A DNA stretch of 64,000 bases from Chryseobacterium antibioticum (GTDB lineage Bacteria > Bacteroidota > Bacteroidia > Flavobacteriales > Weeksellaceae). How positions within the stretch are numbered: the stretch's first letter is position 1; every line of letters starts with the position of its first letter. The position numbers and the translations under genes were made by a program. Below, one piece after another: positions 7,978 through 17,013 of the stretch. Below the pieces are notes generated by a model that saw nothing but the letters and a program-made list of their open reading frames with translations, was not told the origin of the DNA and searched no databases. The stretch spans positions 90,991 through 154,990 of the forward strand of contig NZ_JABBGI010000010.1 of the NCBI RefSeq assembly GCF_012927325.1. The letters run 5' to 3'.

Positions 7978-9000
7978 TTATATTTTATTCCAAAGTACTT
8001 CTGCTGGTGTATCGAGGCTTTTTAAGTCTTCGATATTACCCGCTATGATTATTATTTTTTCTTTTCCTGTCATGTCCTGCCATTCTCCCAGGACTTCTGC
8101 TGTTTCGATTCTGGGATTTTCAAAGGTGATTCCCGGGACTTCGTTTCCTGCTGAGTCTAAAACTTTAAATATGAACTTGCCGTAATCGTTGAAATTTAAC
8201 TGCTCAATTACGGAAAGGGTGTTTTTGCCTGTTTTTCCATTGTAAATGGCACTTACTGCGATAGCTTCATATGTCCCTGATGCGGTCCTTCCAATCACAT
8301 ACAAGACAATATTTTTTGGCGATGTGAGAATTGCTGTTACTGAGAATTCATAGATGTTATTTTCAGTAGGGATAGTATACGCCTCGTAGTAAGTGTTGTT
8401 TACGCCACTTGCTGCAATCAGTGATATCCCGGAACCTTGATAAGACGGTTGTGAATACGTTTTCGTAAAGCTTACATTTCCGCGGCCTATCTGCTTAGTA
8501 CCATCACCCATGAATATTTCCGTTTCCGAATCAATTTCATACGAAAGACTGAACTGATCAAGCATTGTTCGCAATACTTTTTTGATCGGATTAGGTTCAA
8601 TCATTTTTACTGAGAACACACCGAACATTTCACCATTCCTGAAGGTCTTTTCAGGGATAATCTCATCTTTTACATAAACTTCGTAAGCAAGCGTTTTACC
8701 TCCAAAAGGCTTAATATGTAATCTCTGTGTGCCGGGTTTTGAGAATTCTTCAATAATAAAATCTTTAAAATTCCCGAATAATGATTCCCAATTATCACCT
8801 CTTATGAAACATTTCAATTCAAGCTGCCTTTCTTTAAATTTTGGTTTTCTTAGATCCGGTGATGAACCGTGATACTCAGCCCAATCATATGTAGTAATGT
8901 CTTTTCTTTCAAGTTTTCCGACAAGATTATTGTACTCCGAAACATAAACTTCGAAGTCTTTAAAATTCTTACCGTTCAATGAAACCTTTACTTCACTCAT
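7978..9000 (-). CDS. distal tail (Dit-like) protein
   Basis: This 340-residue protein follows the tape measure in gene order, where siphoviruses place the distal tail protein that links tail tube to tail tip. The N-terminal half has the pattern of Dit-like proteins: a short strand-rich start (VKVSLNGKNFKDFEVYVSEY), a segment about the size of a gp19.1 fold, and a EVYVKDE strand near residue 105. The C-terminal half (about 170-340) is beta-rich and could be a carbohydrate-binding galectin-like domain. Its start overlaps the stop of the gene at 8997-9500. Confidence 0.7.
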   Translation of the reverse strand: MSEVKVSLNGKNFKDFEVYVSEYNNLVGKLERKDITTYDWAEYHGSSPDLRKPKFKERQLELKCFIRGDNWESLFGNFKDFIIEEFSKPGTQRLHIKPFGGKTLAYEVYVKDEIIPEKTFRNGEMFGVFSVKMIEPNPIKKVLRTMLDQFSLSYEIDSETEIFMGDGTKQIGRGNVSFTKTYSQPSYQGSGISLIAASGVNNTYYEAYTIPTENNIYEFSVTAILTSPKNIVLYVIGRTASGTYEAIAVSAIYNGKTGKNTLSVIEQLNFNDYGKFIFKVLDSAGNEVPGITFENPRIETAEVLGEWQDMTGKEKIIIIAGNIEDLKSLDTPAEVLWNKI

Positions 9001-9500
9001 TTTTTGAAACTTGATTTGTGAATTCTTACATCACCTGAATATTTTATATTGCTGTTTCCGTAGCTGAAAACATCTACTCTACTATTTTCAACTGCTTCGA
9101 TTTCAACCTCAGCATTATCCAGAATATTGATGATAACAATTGCATTATCTGAAGCTGTGATTTTTGCTTTTACATTGTGGCGCAAAATCAACACTGATAC
9201 ATATTGTTTTTTTGCAAAACCAACGAAGTTTAATTTCACATCTGAATCCCCAAAAAATGCCATTTTGCTGCTGACATTCGGCATCCCAATGTAATCGGCA
9301 AACAATCCGTGTATTTCTGTTTTTCCCTTGAAATTTCGCAGGGTTTCGATGTTGGGAAAATCATTCTCCATTGACCAGTCGTCACCATCAAAGTACATCT
9401 GACAAAGATTCTTCAAAGACAGGTCGTTCTTCATCTTCTCCTGCCATGGCTTGCACAGATTTATATCTGTTGCCAGCTTTAGTATTTCTTTCGTTTCCAT
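8997..9500 (-). CDS. hypothetical phage tail-region protein
   Basis: This is a 167-residue protein between the tape measure and Dit-like genes, overlapping both neighbours by one to four bases, which indicates coupled late expression. The second half (about residues 80-165) is a run of short strands with regularly spaced Val/Ile/Ala and Asn/Asp, as in small beta-solenoids. A role in tail assembly is inferred from position only. Confidence 0.6.
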   Translation of the reverse strand: METKEILKLATDINLCKPWQEKMKNDLSLKNLCQMYFDGDDWSMENDFPNIETLRNFKGKTEIHGLFADYIGMPNVSSKMAFFGDSDVKLNFVGFAKKQYVSVLILRHNVKAKITASDNAIVIINILDNAEVEIEAVENSRVDVFSYGNSNIKYSGDVRIHKSSFKK

Positions 9501-12500
9501 TATGGTATTCCGGCTAACCCCGGTTTGATTTTAGAGTTCATTTCAGCGAGATCCTTTCTCATCTGATGAAGATTTCGTGTGTTGACCTCGATTTGGGATA
9601 GTAGTGCTGTTTGAGCATTTGACAAAATCTGATTTCCCTGCATTATTTTCAGAACAGCCACGATGTTTATACGGACAGCGTTGAATTGGCCTTCAAGAGC
9701 TCCGGCCGTTTTCTCAGTGATACCCTTGATATCTCCCTTCAATCCCTGAGCATTTTCTGAGGCAGCCCCAAACAAATCCTGGTATTGTTGTAAAGCCGCT
9801 GTATACTGATTCATTGCATCAGTTCCAAGAGCTTTAATTTTATCTCGCTCCTCTTGTGTTAATCCATCATAAGAACCGGACACAGCATTTGCCGCAATTT
9901 GTTGTTGAAGAATCTTTATTTGCTCAAGTAAATCTGCTTTTATTGAGTTTAGCGAAACTGCTGATATAGTATTTGCGCTAAGAAGCTTTTTATCAATTAA
10001 TGCCACTTGATCTTGAAAAGCTTTTAATTGATTAGCCTGTTGAGTTGTGGCTCCTCCTGTACCGCCAAAACCCATCGATGAATAAAGACTATCAACCATA
10101 TTCTTAACAGCCGGCTCCAGAATTTTAATTCTCAAAGCATTTGCTACAGCATTTCTCATCACGTCATCTACAACCTTCTCAAAAGAAGCGGCCGCATTTT
10201 CACCCTTTCCGAAAGCATCTATCAAAGCATCTGCTATTTTCTTTGAGAAATCTTTAAATTCGATTGTCGTGACGCTCGTTTGAAAGTCATCGATTAACTG
10301 TTGAATCTGAAGATTAATATCGTTGATCTGTTGTGTAAATCCTGCAATTTTCTCTTGATCTGCTTTTTTCTTAGCGCTTTCTTTTGATCTCATTTCTTGA
10401 AGGATTCTTTGTTGTTCCTTTAAATTTGAAATGAGATCACGTTGCATTGCCAACTGCCCTTCGCCGGCAGTTTTTTCAATTATCATCTGCAATTCTTCGT
10501 ATGCAAACTTTAAATCGTCAACAGCCCTTTTCCAAGCTCGTATACTCTTTTCTTTTCTTCCATCACCAGCCGTCGATAGCATTTTGATAACTCCAACAAC
10601 CATTTGGATAATACCACCTACCATTTGCTGCATATTTCCAGTGAAATAGCCAACAATAGCGTTGATCAGACCTTCAATCGTTTGAGTTAAATCTTTTGCG
10701 AACTTTTCGAAAGGACCTCCTTTGTCCCCTATCCCTAAAGCTTCTGATAATTCTTTGGCTGCTTCTGTTGCCATTCTAACATAAACCGCGACCTCATCAA
10801 CATTATCTCTTAATCTTTGGAAATCAGCCTGAGTCGCTGTTCCTTCTTTAATTTTCTTTCTTAGTTCCTTAAAGTTTGCGATTAATCTGGTGATGGGATT
10901 TGAGCCTGTTGAAAAAGTCTTCAATTCTTCCAGTTTTTTCCTAAAGCCTTCAATCTCAGCAATTGGAGCGTCAAGTTTTATCAACTGAGAAATCTGAGCC
11001 TCTAAAACGGGTATTAATTGTGATATTTCTTTTTTTGTAAGAGAATCTATATCACTAAATGCTTTTTCCCATAATTTTGTTTTCTTGAAAACATTTAAAA
11101 AAGCATCTGAATATTCTTTTGCTTCTTCTTTTGCTGCGGTGTCAAGAAGTCTTATTCTTTCGTCATCAGAAAAGGTTGAGTTCTCCCCTATCTTCTTACG
11201 GATGTCATTGTATTTTTGCTCGATTGTTGATTTCTTGGATTCAAATGTTTCCTGCTCTTTTATGAAGTCATTATATAAGTCTTTCTGAGATTGTAGTACG
11301 TCTCTTTTTCGCTGTTCTAAGTATGATTTTTCTTGAAGAAATAAATTACTATTTGACCCCTCTTTGTTGAAAGCTTCATCCTGAGCTTTTTCCAAATAAC
11401 CCAACTGATCAACTAGTGACGGTATTGATTTCACTGCATTATCAATTCCCCGTTTAAAATTCTCCAAAGGGGTTTCTTGTCCATTTAAACTATTGATTTT
11501 ATCCTGGATGAATACCAGATTGTTTTTGTCTTTTTCTGATAAAATATCTCCTACTGCTTGCTTGTCTAGTAGTGCTTGCTGTATCTTTTCTAAATACTGA
11601 AGGTAACTTTGTGATCCTTTGAACAAATCTTTATACTGAGCATCAGCGGTTGCCTTGCCATAGAATTCAGACATTTTATAGAAATTATTCCATTGTCTTT
11701 CGGATTCATCGATTCGCTCTTGGAAGTTTTTATATTGAAGCGATTTTTGCTTATCTTCAAGCGCTTCTTTCCTTTTACCAGCTTCTTCCAGACTTACTAG
11801 TTCACCTGTTAGGTAAGGATTTCCTTTTTTATCTTTGTCGCTTCCATATTTATCCAGCTTACGAATCTTCACCATACCCTTTTCAACCTGTGCCATTGCT
11901 TCATCGAGCAATTGGATCTGTTGTTGAATTTGTTTTGGAGAACCAACAGGGAATATTTCCGCTAATTGTCTTTCTTCTTTAGGCTTTTTCTTTTTTACTC
12001 CGTATGAGTCAATTTTTGCCTGAATTCTATCACGGACTTTAATCCATTTGTTTATTTCAGCATCTGATCCTGCTTTTTGAATAGCCTCATTGGCTGCTTT
12101 CAGTTCCTCATTTAAACCCTCGAGAATTCCTAACTTCACCTTGGGTCCCTCAGCTTCTATAGTAGTTCCGGACAGATCAAGGCCGTCCTTAACCGCCTTT
12201 TCAACATCTCCTTTATAGTCAGCAAGTGTTTTGTCAATGGCTTTTAGTTCTTTTTCTTTTGCCCCCTGAAATCCTTTCTCGAAATAATTTGCATCAAATG
12301 GATTAAGAGTCGCACTCGCTCTTTCTAAAAATGTTTCGTCAGCAATATCTTCTTTGAGTTTCTTCCTTTGTTCCTCTAATTTTGCAATCTCCTGAACTTT
12401 AAGCATTACTTCTGCCTGTCTATAAAGACTTTTAGTGTATGCCTTAATTGCTGCGTCGGCGTGTCCGGTTTTTATCGCTTCAATGGTAAGTCCTTCAATA

Positions 12501-14287
12501 CGGTTATTCGTAAGAGAGTTGACCTGTGCTAAAATCTTTTTCGCTTCATCATATGAAGTTGATTGCTTTTTTATGACAGCAATCAATGAATTTAACTTTG
12601 TGATTTGTTCATTTACTCCTACGTTGGTCTGAGAAAGCTCTTCTTTGAATTTGTTTTGTATTTCCTGAAGTGCAGTAAGAGCTGTAGCATGTTTATAAAT
12701 AGCATAAGTCATCCCTGCTATTAATACTGCGGCTAAGGCGTATGGATTGGCAAGTATGGTTCTGTTTAACAATGCCTGAGCTTCGGCTCCTATCCTAGTC
12801 GCTAAAGTCTGTAAATTTTGAAGGAATGTTAATCTGGTTGTTGCGATTGCGTTTGCGTTTTTGGCAGCAACCTGTGCTACTTCCGCTGCCGTCGCTGCTG
12901 TTTTTTCCGCAACTCCCACGGCTTGTGCTGTGTTTTCTAATTGCTGTTTAGCAGCGTTAAATTCAGTAGCTGCTGCAAGTGCTCGTTTCCTAGCAATTGA
13001 AGCCGTTTCCTGAGTAGCGATAACCGCATTTTGAGCTGTTGTTACTCTTTTTTGAGCGATCTCTATATGTCTTGCTGTTCCGGTTGCCTGAATTGAAGAC
13101 AATTCCATTCTAGCATAAGCTAATTGAACTCGTGCTTCTTGTGCTTTTGCTGTTGCAGCAATTCCAGACTGTATTGCCGATTGTTTTTTTACTGCTAAAC
13201 TCGAAACCTCAACCTGTAAAGCTGCGTATTTAGCTCTTGTACTTGCTAATTCAGCGGCAGTATCCCTTGCTGTGGCTTCCGTCTGTCTTTGGGTCACCAT
13301 TGCCCTTCCCAGCTTCATTTTGTCTGAAATACCCAGCAGGGCTATTTCGGAAGCAATCGTCTTATTGTAAGTTGTGGAAATAACGCTTGTAGCAATAACA
13401 GCTGCTTTATAGATTCCATATGCCGCAACCAGTTCTAAAAGTATTTCTGCAACTTCTCTATAGTTCTCAATAAGGTATGTTAAACTCTCTATTGACCCAT
13501 ATAGAAATCCTTCGCTACTTTGACCTATTTTATTAAGCATCTGGTCCCATGCATCGCCTAAATTCGCAACTTGTCCGGAAAGTGATTTTGATTGCTTTTC
13601 CATAAGATTGAAAAACATTCCTCCTTCATTTGTCATTGCAAAAAGAACATCTTGAACGTCTTTGAATCCAATTTTACCGGCAGAAACCATTTCCGTGATT
13701 TCTGAAGTAGTTTTCCCAAATTTCTTAGCCAATTCAGCAACCATTGGAATTCCCGCCTCCGTGAACTGGCGGAGGTCATCACCCATTAATTTACCTTTTG
13801 CTTTTACTTGACCGTATACAAGGTTAATTCTACTCAATGGAACTCCAAGCCCAGCAGCGATATTCCCCATTCTGGTCAAAACATCAACAACTTGATTCGC
13901 TGGTATCTGAAACGCTAATAATTGTTTTGCGCCTGCAGAAACATCTTGTAGTGAAAATGGAGTTTTTGCAGCCAGATCTACCATTTGCCCCATTAAGACA
14001 CGCGCTTTTTCACCACTTCCTAACATAGTAGAGAAGGCAATCTCAGTCTTTTGAAATTCTCCACGAACACTAATAAGTTCCATAGCGAAACCTTGAAGGG
14101 CTGACACAGAGAAATATCCAGCAATACCTACAGAAAGATTTTTGAATGCAGAGTCCATTTGCTGGGTCTGCTGAACAGTCGTATTGGTCAATCCTACAAT
14201 ATCTCTACGCATAGAGTCAACGTCTCTACGCCATTGTTGCAAGTCTATTCCTGCTCCAAAATATAAGGCTCCTTGACTGGTATTCAT
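9500..14287 (-). CDS. tail tape measure protein
   Basis: This 1595-residue protein sets tail length and fills the tail tube before DNA ejection. Residues ~50-240 match the conserved tape-measure N-terminal domain, including TPFSLQDVSAGAKQLLAF and GDDLRQFTEAGIPMVAELAK. A long coiled-coil and Ala-rich region follows. Hydrophobic segments near residues 515-530 and 1200-1235 are probable membrane-active parts. At about 1.5 angstrom per residue the tail would be near 240 nm. The start overlaps the preceding T-domain stop by one base. Residues ~1470-1507 share a helical motif with the separate small gene at 25939-26178. Confidence 0.95.
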   Translation of the reverse strand: MNTSQGALYFGAGIDLQQWRRDVDSMRRDIVGLTNTTVQQTQQMDSAFKNLSVGIAGYFSVSALQGFAMELISVRGEFQKTEIAFSTMLGSGEKARVLMGQMVDLAAKTPFSLQDVSAGAKQLLAFQIPANQVVDVLTRMGNIAAGLGVPLSRINLVYGQVKAKGKLMGDDLRQFTEAGIPMVAELAKKFGKTTSEITEMVSAGKIGFKDVQDVLFAMTNEGGMFFNLMEKQSKSLSGQVANLGDAWDQMLNKIGQSSEGFLYGSIESLTYLIENYREVAEILLELVAAYGIYKAAVIATSVISTTYNKTIASEIALLGISDKMKLGRAMVTQRQTEATARDTAAELASTRAKYAALQVEVSSLAVKKQSAIQSGIAATAKAQEARVQLAYARMELSSIQATGTARHIEIAQKRVTTAQNAVIATQETASIARKRALAAATEFNAAKQQLENTAQAVGVAEKTAATAAEVAQVAAKNANAIATTRLTFLQNLQTLATRIGAEAQALLNRTILANPYALAAVLIAGMTYAIYKHATALTALQEIQNKFKEELSQTNVGVNEQITKLNSLIAVIKKQSTSYDEAKKILAQVNSLTNNRIEGLTIEAIKTGHADAAIKAYTKSLYRQAEVMLKVQEIAKLEEQRKKLKEDIADETFLERASATLNPFDANYFEKGFQGAKEKELKAIDKTLADYKGDVEKAVKDGLDLSGTTIEAEGPKVKLGILEGLNEELKAANEAIQKAGSDAEINKWIKVRDRIQAKIDSYGVKKKKPKEERQLAEIFPVGSPKQIQQQIQLLDEAMAQVEKGMVKIRKLDKYGSDKDKKGNPYLTGELVSLEEAGKRKEALEDKQKSLQYKNFQERIDESERQWNNFYKMSEFYGKATADAQYKDLFKGSQSYLQYLEKIQQALLDKQAVGDILSEKDKNNLVFIQDKINSLNGQETPLENFKRGIDNAVKSIPSLVDQLGYLEKAQDEAFNKEGSNSNLFLQEKSYLEQRKRDVLQSQKDLYNDFIKEQETFESKKSTIEQKYNDIRKKIGENSTFSDDERIRLLDTAAKEEAKEYSDAFLNVFKKTKLWEKAFSDIDSLTKKEISQLIPVLEAQISQLIKLDAPIAEIEGFRKKLEELKTFSTGSNPITRLIANFKELRKKIKEGTATQADFQRLRDNVDEVAVYVRMATEAAKELSEALGIGDKGGPFEKFAKDLTQTIEGLINAIVGYFTGNMQQMVGGIIQMVVGVIKMLSTAGDGRKEKSIRAWKRAVDDLKFAYEELQMIIEKTAGEGQLAMQRDLISNLKEQQRILQEMRSKESAKKKADQEKIAGFTQQINDINLQIQQLIDDFQTSVTTIEFKDFSKKIADALIDAFGKGENAAASFEKVVDDVMRNAVANALRIKILEPAVKNMVDSLYSSMGFGGTGGATTQQANQLKAFQDQVALIDKKLLSANTISAVSLNSIKADLLEQIKILQQQIAANAVSGSYDGLTQEERDKIKALGTDAMNQYTAALQQYQDLFGAASENAQGLKGDIKGITEKTAGALEGQFNAVRINIVAVLKIMQGNQILSNAQTALLSQIEVNTRNLHQMRKDLAEMNSKIKPGLAGIP

Positions 14288-14481
14288 TATTTAAATAATT
14301 GTTGTAGAAAATCTTCTGAGGTTTGCTCAGAAAGATTTATGACAGGTTTTTTCTTTTCTTTTTTCTCTTCTTCACTTTCGTAGCTTGGTGCATCAATAAG
14401 CATTCGCTGTACAATACGCCAGTCTACTTCCCAAAGCAGGTAGTCTAATGTCCATCCGAAGTGGTGGCAGATCTGCCCCAT
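14287..14481 (-). CDS. tail assembly chaperone, T domain (frameshift product)
   Basis: The 64-codon frame begins at an ATG at 14481, but the same frame stays open upstream to a stop at about 14622-14620, deep inside the preceding chaperone gene and in its -1 frame. I therefore read it as the T part of a G-GT frameshift pair, as in lambda. The fused part contains a hydrophobic/aromatic stretch (HHFGWTLDYLLWEVDW) and ends in a charged tail. It lies immediately before the tape measure, where GT acts as the tape-measure chaperone. Confidence 0.75.
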   Translation of the reverse strand: MGQICHHFGWTLDYLLWEVDWRIVQRMLIDAPSYESEEEKKEKKKPVINLSEQTSEDFLQQLFK

Positions 14482-14498
14482 AACTCCGTAGATTGTTT

Positions 14499-14975
14499 TT
14501 AGACCGTTTTCTCTATCGGTATCGCTTTGGTCGGTCGATTCCCGTTCATTAATACCGTAGAGTTTAGAAAATTTTTGTAATCTGAATTTTGCAATAACCG
14601 CAGTGCGAATTCTGATAATTCAGCAGAATTAATAGAATTCAGTAAATGTTTTTTTATGATTGGCTTATAAATAAAACTCATGATTCTAACCCATTTAGGA
14701 AATTCAGTTTCAATTGCTATGTAGACTGCATCTACAAGTAATTTAGCATTGTCGCTAACAGATTTATACTGAGCCGCTATCATTACTGAAGGATCTTGAC
14801 TAAAGATTTCCGCTTCATCAATTTTTATTTTTATAAAAACCCGAGAAAGTTTCAGCATTTTTCCGAGCGTCATTTTCCCAGTGTTCCATTTCTTGATTTT
14901 GCCAAAAAGAATCGTTTCGAATTCATAGCCCTTTCCGGATAAAATATTCAGTTCTTCTTGCTCTTGATTTTCCAT
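14499..14975 (-). CDS. tail assembly chaperone, G protein
   Basis: This 158-residue helical protein lies between the major tail protein and the tape measure, where siphoviruses encode the G chaperone. No catalytic motif is expected. It is predicted to bind the tape measure alone and as a G-T fusion made by -1 frameshifting. A canonical slippery heptamer is at 14568-14574, about 22 codons before its stop. Confidence 0.75.
   Translation of the reverse strand: MENQEQEELNILSGKGYEFETILFGKIKKWNTGKMTLGKMLKLSRVFIKIKIDEAEIFSQDPSVMIAAQYKSVSDNAKLLVDAVYIAIETEFPKWVRIMSFIYKPIIKKHLLNSINSAELSEFALRLLQNSDYKNFLNSTVLMNGNRPTKAIPIEKTV
14568..14574 (-). other. -1 frameshift slippery heptamer A AAT TTT
   Basis: On the minus strand the G reading frame reads AAA AAT TTT CTA, giving the X XXY YYZ heptamer A AAT TTT. 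A slip of -1 keeps tRNA pairing (AAT to AAA, TTT to TTT) and enters a frame with no stop until the end of the T gene at 14287. The -1 frame is open for about 46 codons upstream of the T ATG. I looked for a downstream stem-loop but cannot support one by eye. Confidence 0.6.
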
Positions 14976-14991
14976 GTAATTTTTATTGAAA

Positions 14992-15022
14992 AAAAGCCTA
15001 CCTAATCAGATAGGCTTTTCTA
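14992..15022 (-). terminator. intrinsic terminator after major tail protein
   Basis: An AAAGCCTA/TAGGCTTT stem with a 10-base loop is followed on the minus strand by a T run. It lies just after the major tail protein stop, so it can reduce expression of the chaperones and tape measure relative to the tail tube protein. Confidence 0.8.
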
Positions 15023-15040
15023 TTTAGTTTTAGAATTCTG

Positions 15041-15544
15041 TTATACTCTGAAAGTGGTGATTGCTGGTTCATCTGCTTTTGTTGGCTGTAGTACCGTTCC
15101 GGTTACGTCAACACCCAGCAATGCGCCTCTACCAATTTCCGAAGAGAATTTTGCGGTAATCTTTGCACGAGGAATATTTAACCCCATCCCCTTTTTTGGA
15201 GTGAATTTGATAGAACGTTCAATAGAAACTGGAGTAATTGGCCAACTATAAACTGCCGTTGCGCCTGTACCAGTTTTGCTTCCTCCAAATACTTTCACTA
15301 AAGTATCTTCGTCCGGATCAGCAACCTTAAAGGCAACAGCAATTTTCCCGGCTTTAGATTCGATCCATAATGGAGTATCTATTTCTTCTACATTGAATTC
15401 TGTTTCAGTCGGATCATCCATGTTTAACTGTGCTGATCCCTCTTCTGTGTAACCTAATGGTGCAAGGGTCGTCCCCATCCCACCGTCAACTGCAATTGCT
15501 CCAATTGCGATCTCAGCTACTCCTATATTTATAAGTCCTGCCAT
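15041..15544 (-). CDS. major tail tube protein
   Basis: This 167-residue beta-rich protein sits upstream of the tail chaperones, as expected for the tube subunit. The sequence alternates Gly-rich turns and strands (GVDVTGTVLQPT, PKKGMGLNIPRAKITAKFSS). A strong terminator follows it, typical for a highly expressed structural gene. No signal peptide is present. Confidence 0.8.
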   Translation of the reverse strand: MAGLINIGVAEIAIGAIAVDGGMGTTLAPLGYTEEGSAQLNMDDPTETEFNVEEIDTPLWIESKAGKIAVAFKVADPDEDTLVKVFGGSKTGTGATAVYSWPITPVSIERSIKFTPKKGMGLNIPRAKITAKFSSEIGRGALLGVDVTGTVLQPTKADEPAITTFRV

Positions 15545-15558
15545 TGTTTGTATTTTTG

Positions 15559-15966
15559 TTAGTTATATGCTTTTAAATTGATTCTGAAATTGATGTAAGT
15601 AGCTTTTTCTTCTACTTCCTCAAATGTTGAGTGATTAACTACTGTAAGATTGAATCCCGGTCGAAATATGTTTTCAAGAATTGGATAAACAGCCTTGCTT
15701 ATTTCAAGCATTCGATTATTATTCGGCATGTACTGCGTGATTCCATTAAGTAACACCGAAAGCATAGGCACATAGAAATTGACATTAAAAACTCCATCTT
15801 GTAGAAAAGAGTTATCCATTGATACAGAATTGATCACACAATCTTCTTTTGTACTTCCTGATGGCCTTTTGTCCTTGTAAATATTTCCATTGATAACCGA
15901 TTTGATATTTCCCTGTGAAAGCAGCTCAAAAATCCATTGCTTGCCTTCTAAAACCGTCTTTTTCAT
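15559..15966 (-). CDS. tail terminator/completion-like protein
   Basis: This 135-residue protein lies between the gp10-like and major tail genes. In siphoviruses this slot encodes the tail terminator that stops tube growth. It is mixed alpha/beta with a strand-rich end (ATYINFRINLKAYN). Its start overlaps the upstream stop by four bases. The call rests mainly on gene order. Confidence 0.6.
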   Translation of the reverse strand: MKKTVLEGKQWIFELLSQGNIKSVINGNIYKDKRPSGSTKEDCVINSVSMDNSFLQDGVFNVNFYVPMLSVLLNGITQYMPNNNRMLEISKAVYPILENIFRPGFNLTVVNHSTFEEVEEKATYINFRINLKAYN

Positions 15967-16382
15967 TTAAGCTGTTTTAATAGATTTGGAACCATTGTTT
16001 TAGCCATCTGTTCTGCACTTGTCAGAACATTTACTCCTCTACTTTCCACCTGCGAAGCGTATTTCATCCCCGCAACTACGACTAAGGCTATAGCTGGCTG
16101 TTGAGAAGCTAATGTTTGGGCTAATGATTTACCCTTGCTAACACCTTCACTTGCACCAGAGAAATTCTCTTCAGCTATTCGCCCATTGAGAATGATTGCG
16201 TATCCAACCGAGGCCCGGAGATTTCCGGTTACATCTCGATATGATCCAGCGGTTCTAGCCTCATTAATGGCTGATTCCGCGCAGTATCGTAGAATACGTA
16301 AGGCTTTATCCTCAATCTCTTTTTGAGCGTCTAAAAAGCGCTTATTGATAGCTGTTGCGTCACCTTTAAATGTCAGACCCAT
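15963..16382 (-). CDS. HK97 gp10-like neck protein
   Basis: This 139-residue protein has the features of the HK97 gp10-like family: an N-terminal helix, then YRDVTGNLRASVGYAII with the conserved T-G-x-L-R-x-S stretch at about residues 52-59. The family acts at the head-tail junction. It overlaps the genes on both sides, so it is in the same translationally coupled run. Confidence 0.8.
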   Translation of the reverse strand: MGLTFKGDATAINKRFLDAQKEIEDKALRILRYCAESAINEARTAGSYRDVTGNLRASVGYAIILNGRIAEENFSGASEGVSKGKSLAQTLASQQPAIALVVVAGMKYASQVESRGVNVLTSAEQMAKTMVPNLLKQLK

Positions 16383-16702
16383 AATCTTGCGTGTAGTTGT
16401 TCTTTCTTGAATAGCTTGTTATCACCTTCAAGTCGGACGTTCCCATCTTTGTCGGTTACTTTTATCCTTGCGCCTAGAGCCACTTTTGGACTGGATTTAG
16501 GAAGGTAAATGACTGCGCCAAAAACGTAGATCTCACCATCAGTGGTTACAATCCGGTTTCCGCCTCCATTTCCTTCGTCTCTACACTTAGAAACTGTCAC
16601 CCACTCCGCTATTCCAGGAATCCAGCTACCATTCGCTTCATTGTAGACGTCTTCTGCCTTCTGAAACACATTCAGCGTGTAAGGAAATTGCCTTATCCCC
16701 AT
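16373..16702 (-). CDS. head-closure protein
   Basis: This 109-residue, beta-barrel-like protein starts within the last bases of the adaptor gene and overlaps the gp10-like gene. The pattern of a short N-terminal strand, a Gly-rich centre and GARIKVTDKDGNVRLEG fits phage head-closure proteins (gp16/SPP1-like). It would plug or stabilise the portal after packaging. Confidence 0.6.
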   Translation of the reverse strand: MGIRQFPYTLNVFQKAEDVYNEANGSWIPGIAEWVTVSKCRDEGNGGGNRIVTTDGEIYVFGAVIYLPKSSPKVALGARIKVTDKDGNVRLEGDNKLFKKEQLHARLWV

Positions 16703-17013
16703 TTTGAAGTGATGTCTGTTATTGTATTGTCAGATAGTAAATCAGGCTTTCCGAGTCTTCTCGCTAACATTGAGTAATATTTCAGAAGGGCGGCTTTATC
16801 ATAAGAGATAGAATAACCACCCTCAGAAATACTAGAAGGCATAGAAATGATGTCGGGGAATATGTTGTAAAAGAAAGTATCAAGGCTTATGTCATTCGTT
16901 ATGGTATCGGATGGATCAAGGTTTACGCGTGCTAATTCAGCAGCAACCATTCCGTCGGAGTACTCAACCGACCAGTTAGAAAATTTTTCTTGTATGTATC
17001 CCCCGATAGTCAT
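16693..17013 (-). CDS. head-tail adaptor protein (DUF6706-like)
   Basis: This 106-residue helical protein follows the capsid gene and overlaps its stop by one base. That position and the tail of alternating short helices (KYYSMLARRLGKPDLLSD) match the small connector adaptors found between major capsid and head-closure genes in Bacteroidota siphoviruses. It should bind under the portal. The family name is from memory. Confidence 0.6.
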   Translation of the reverse strand: MTIGGYIQEKFSNWSVEYSDGMVAAELARVNLDPSDTITNDISLDTFFYNIFPDIISMPSSISEGGYSISYDKAALLKYYSMLARRLGKPDLLSDNTITDITSKWG

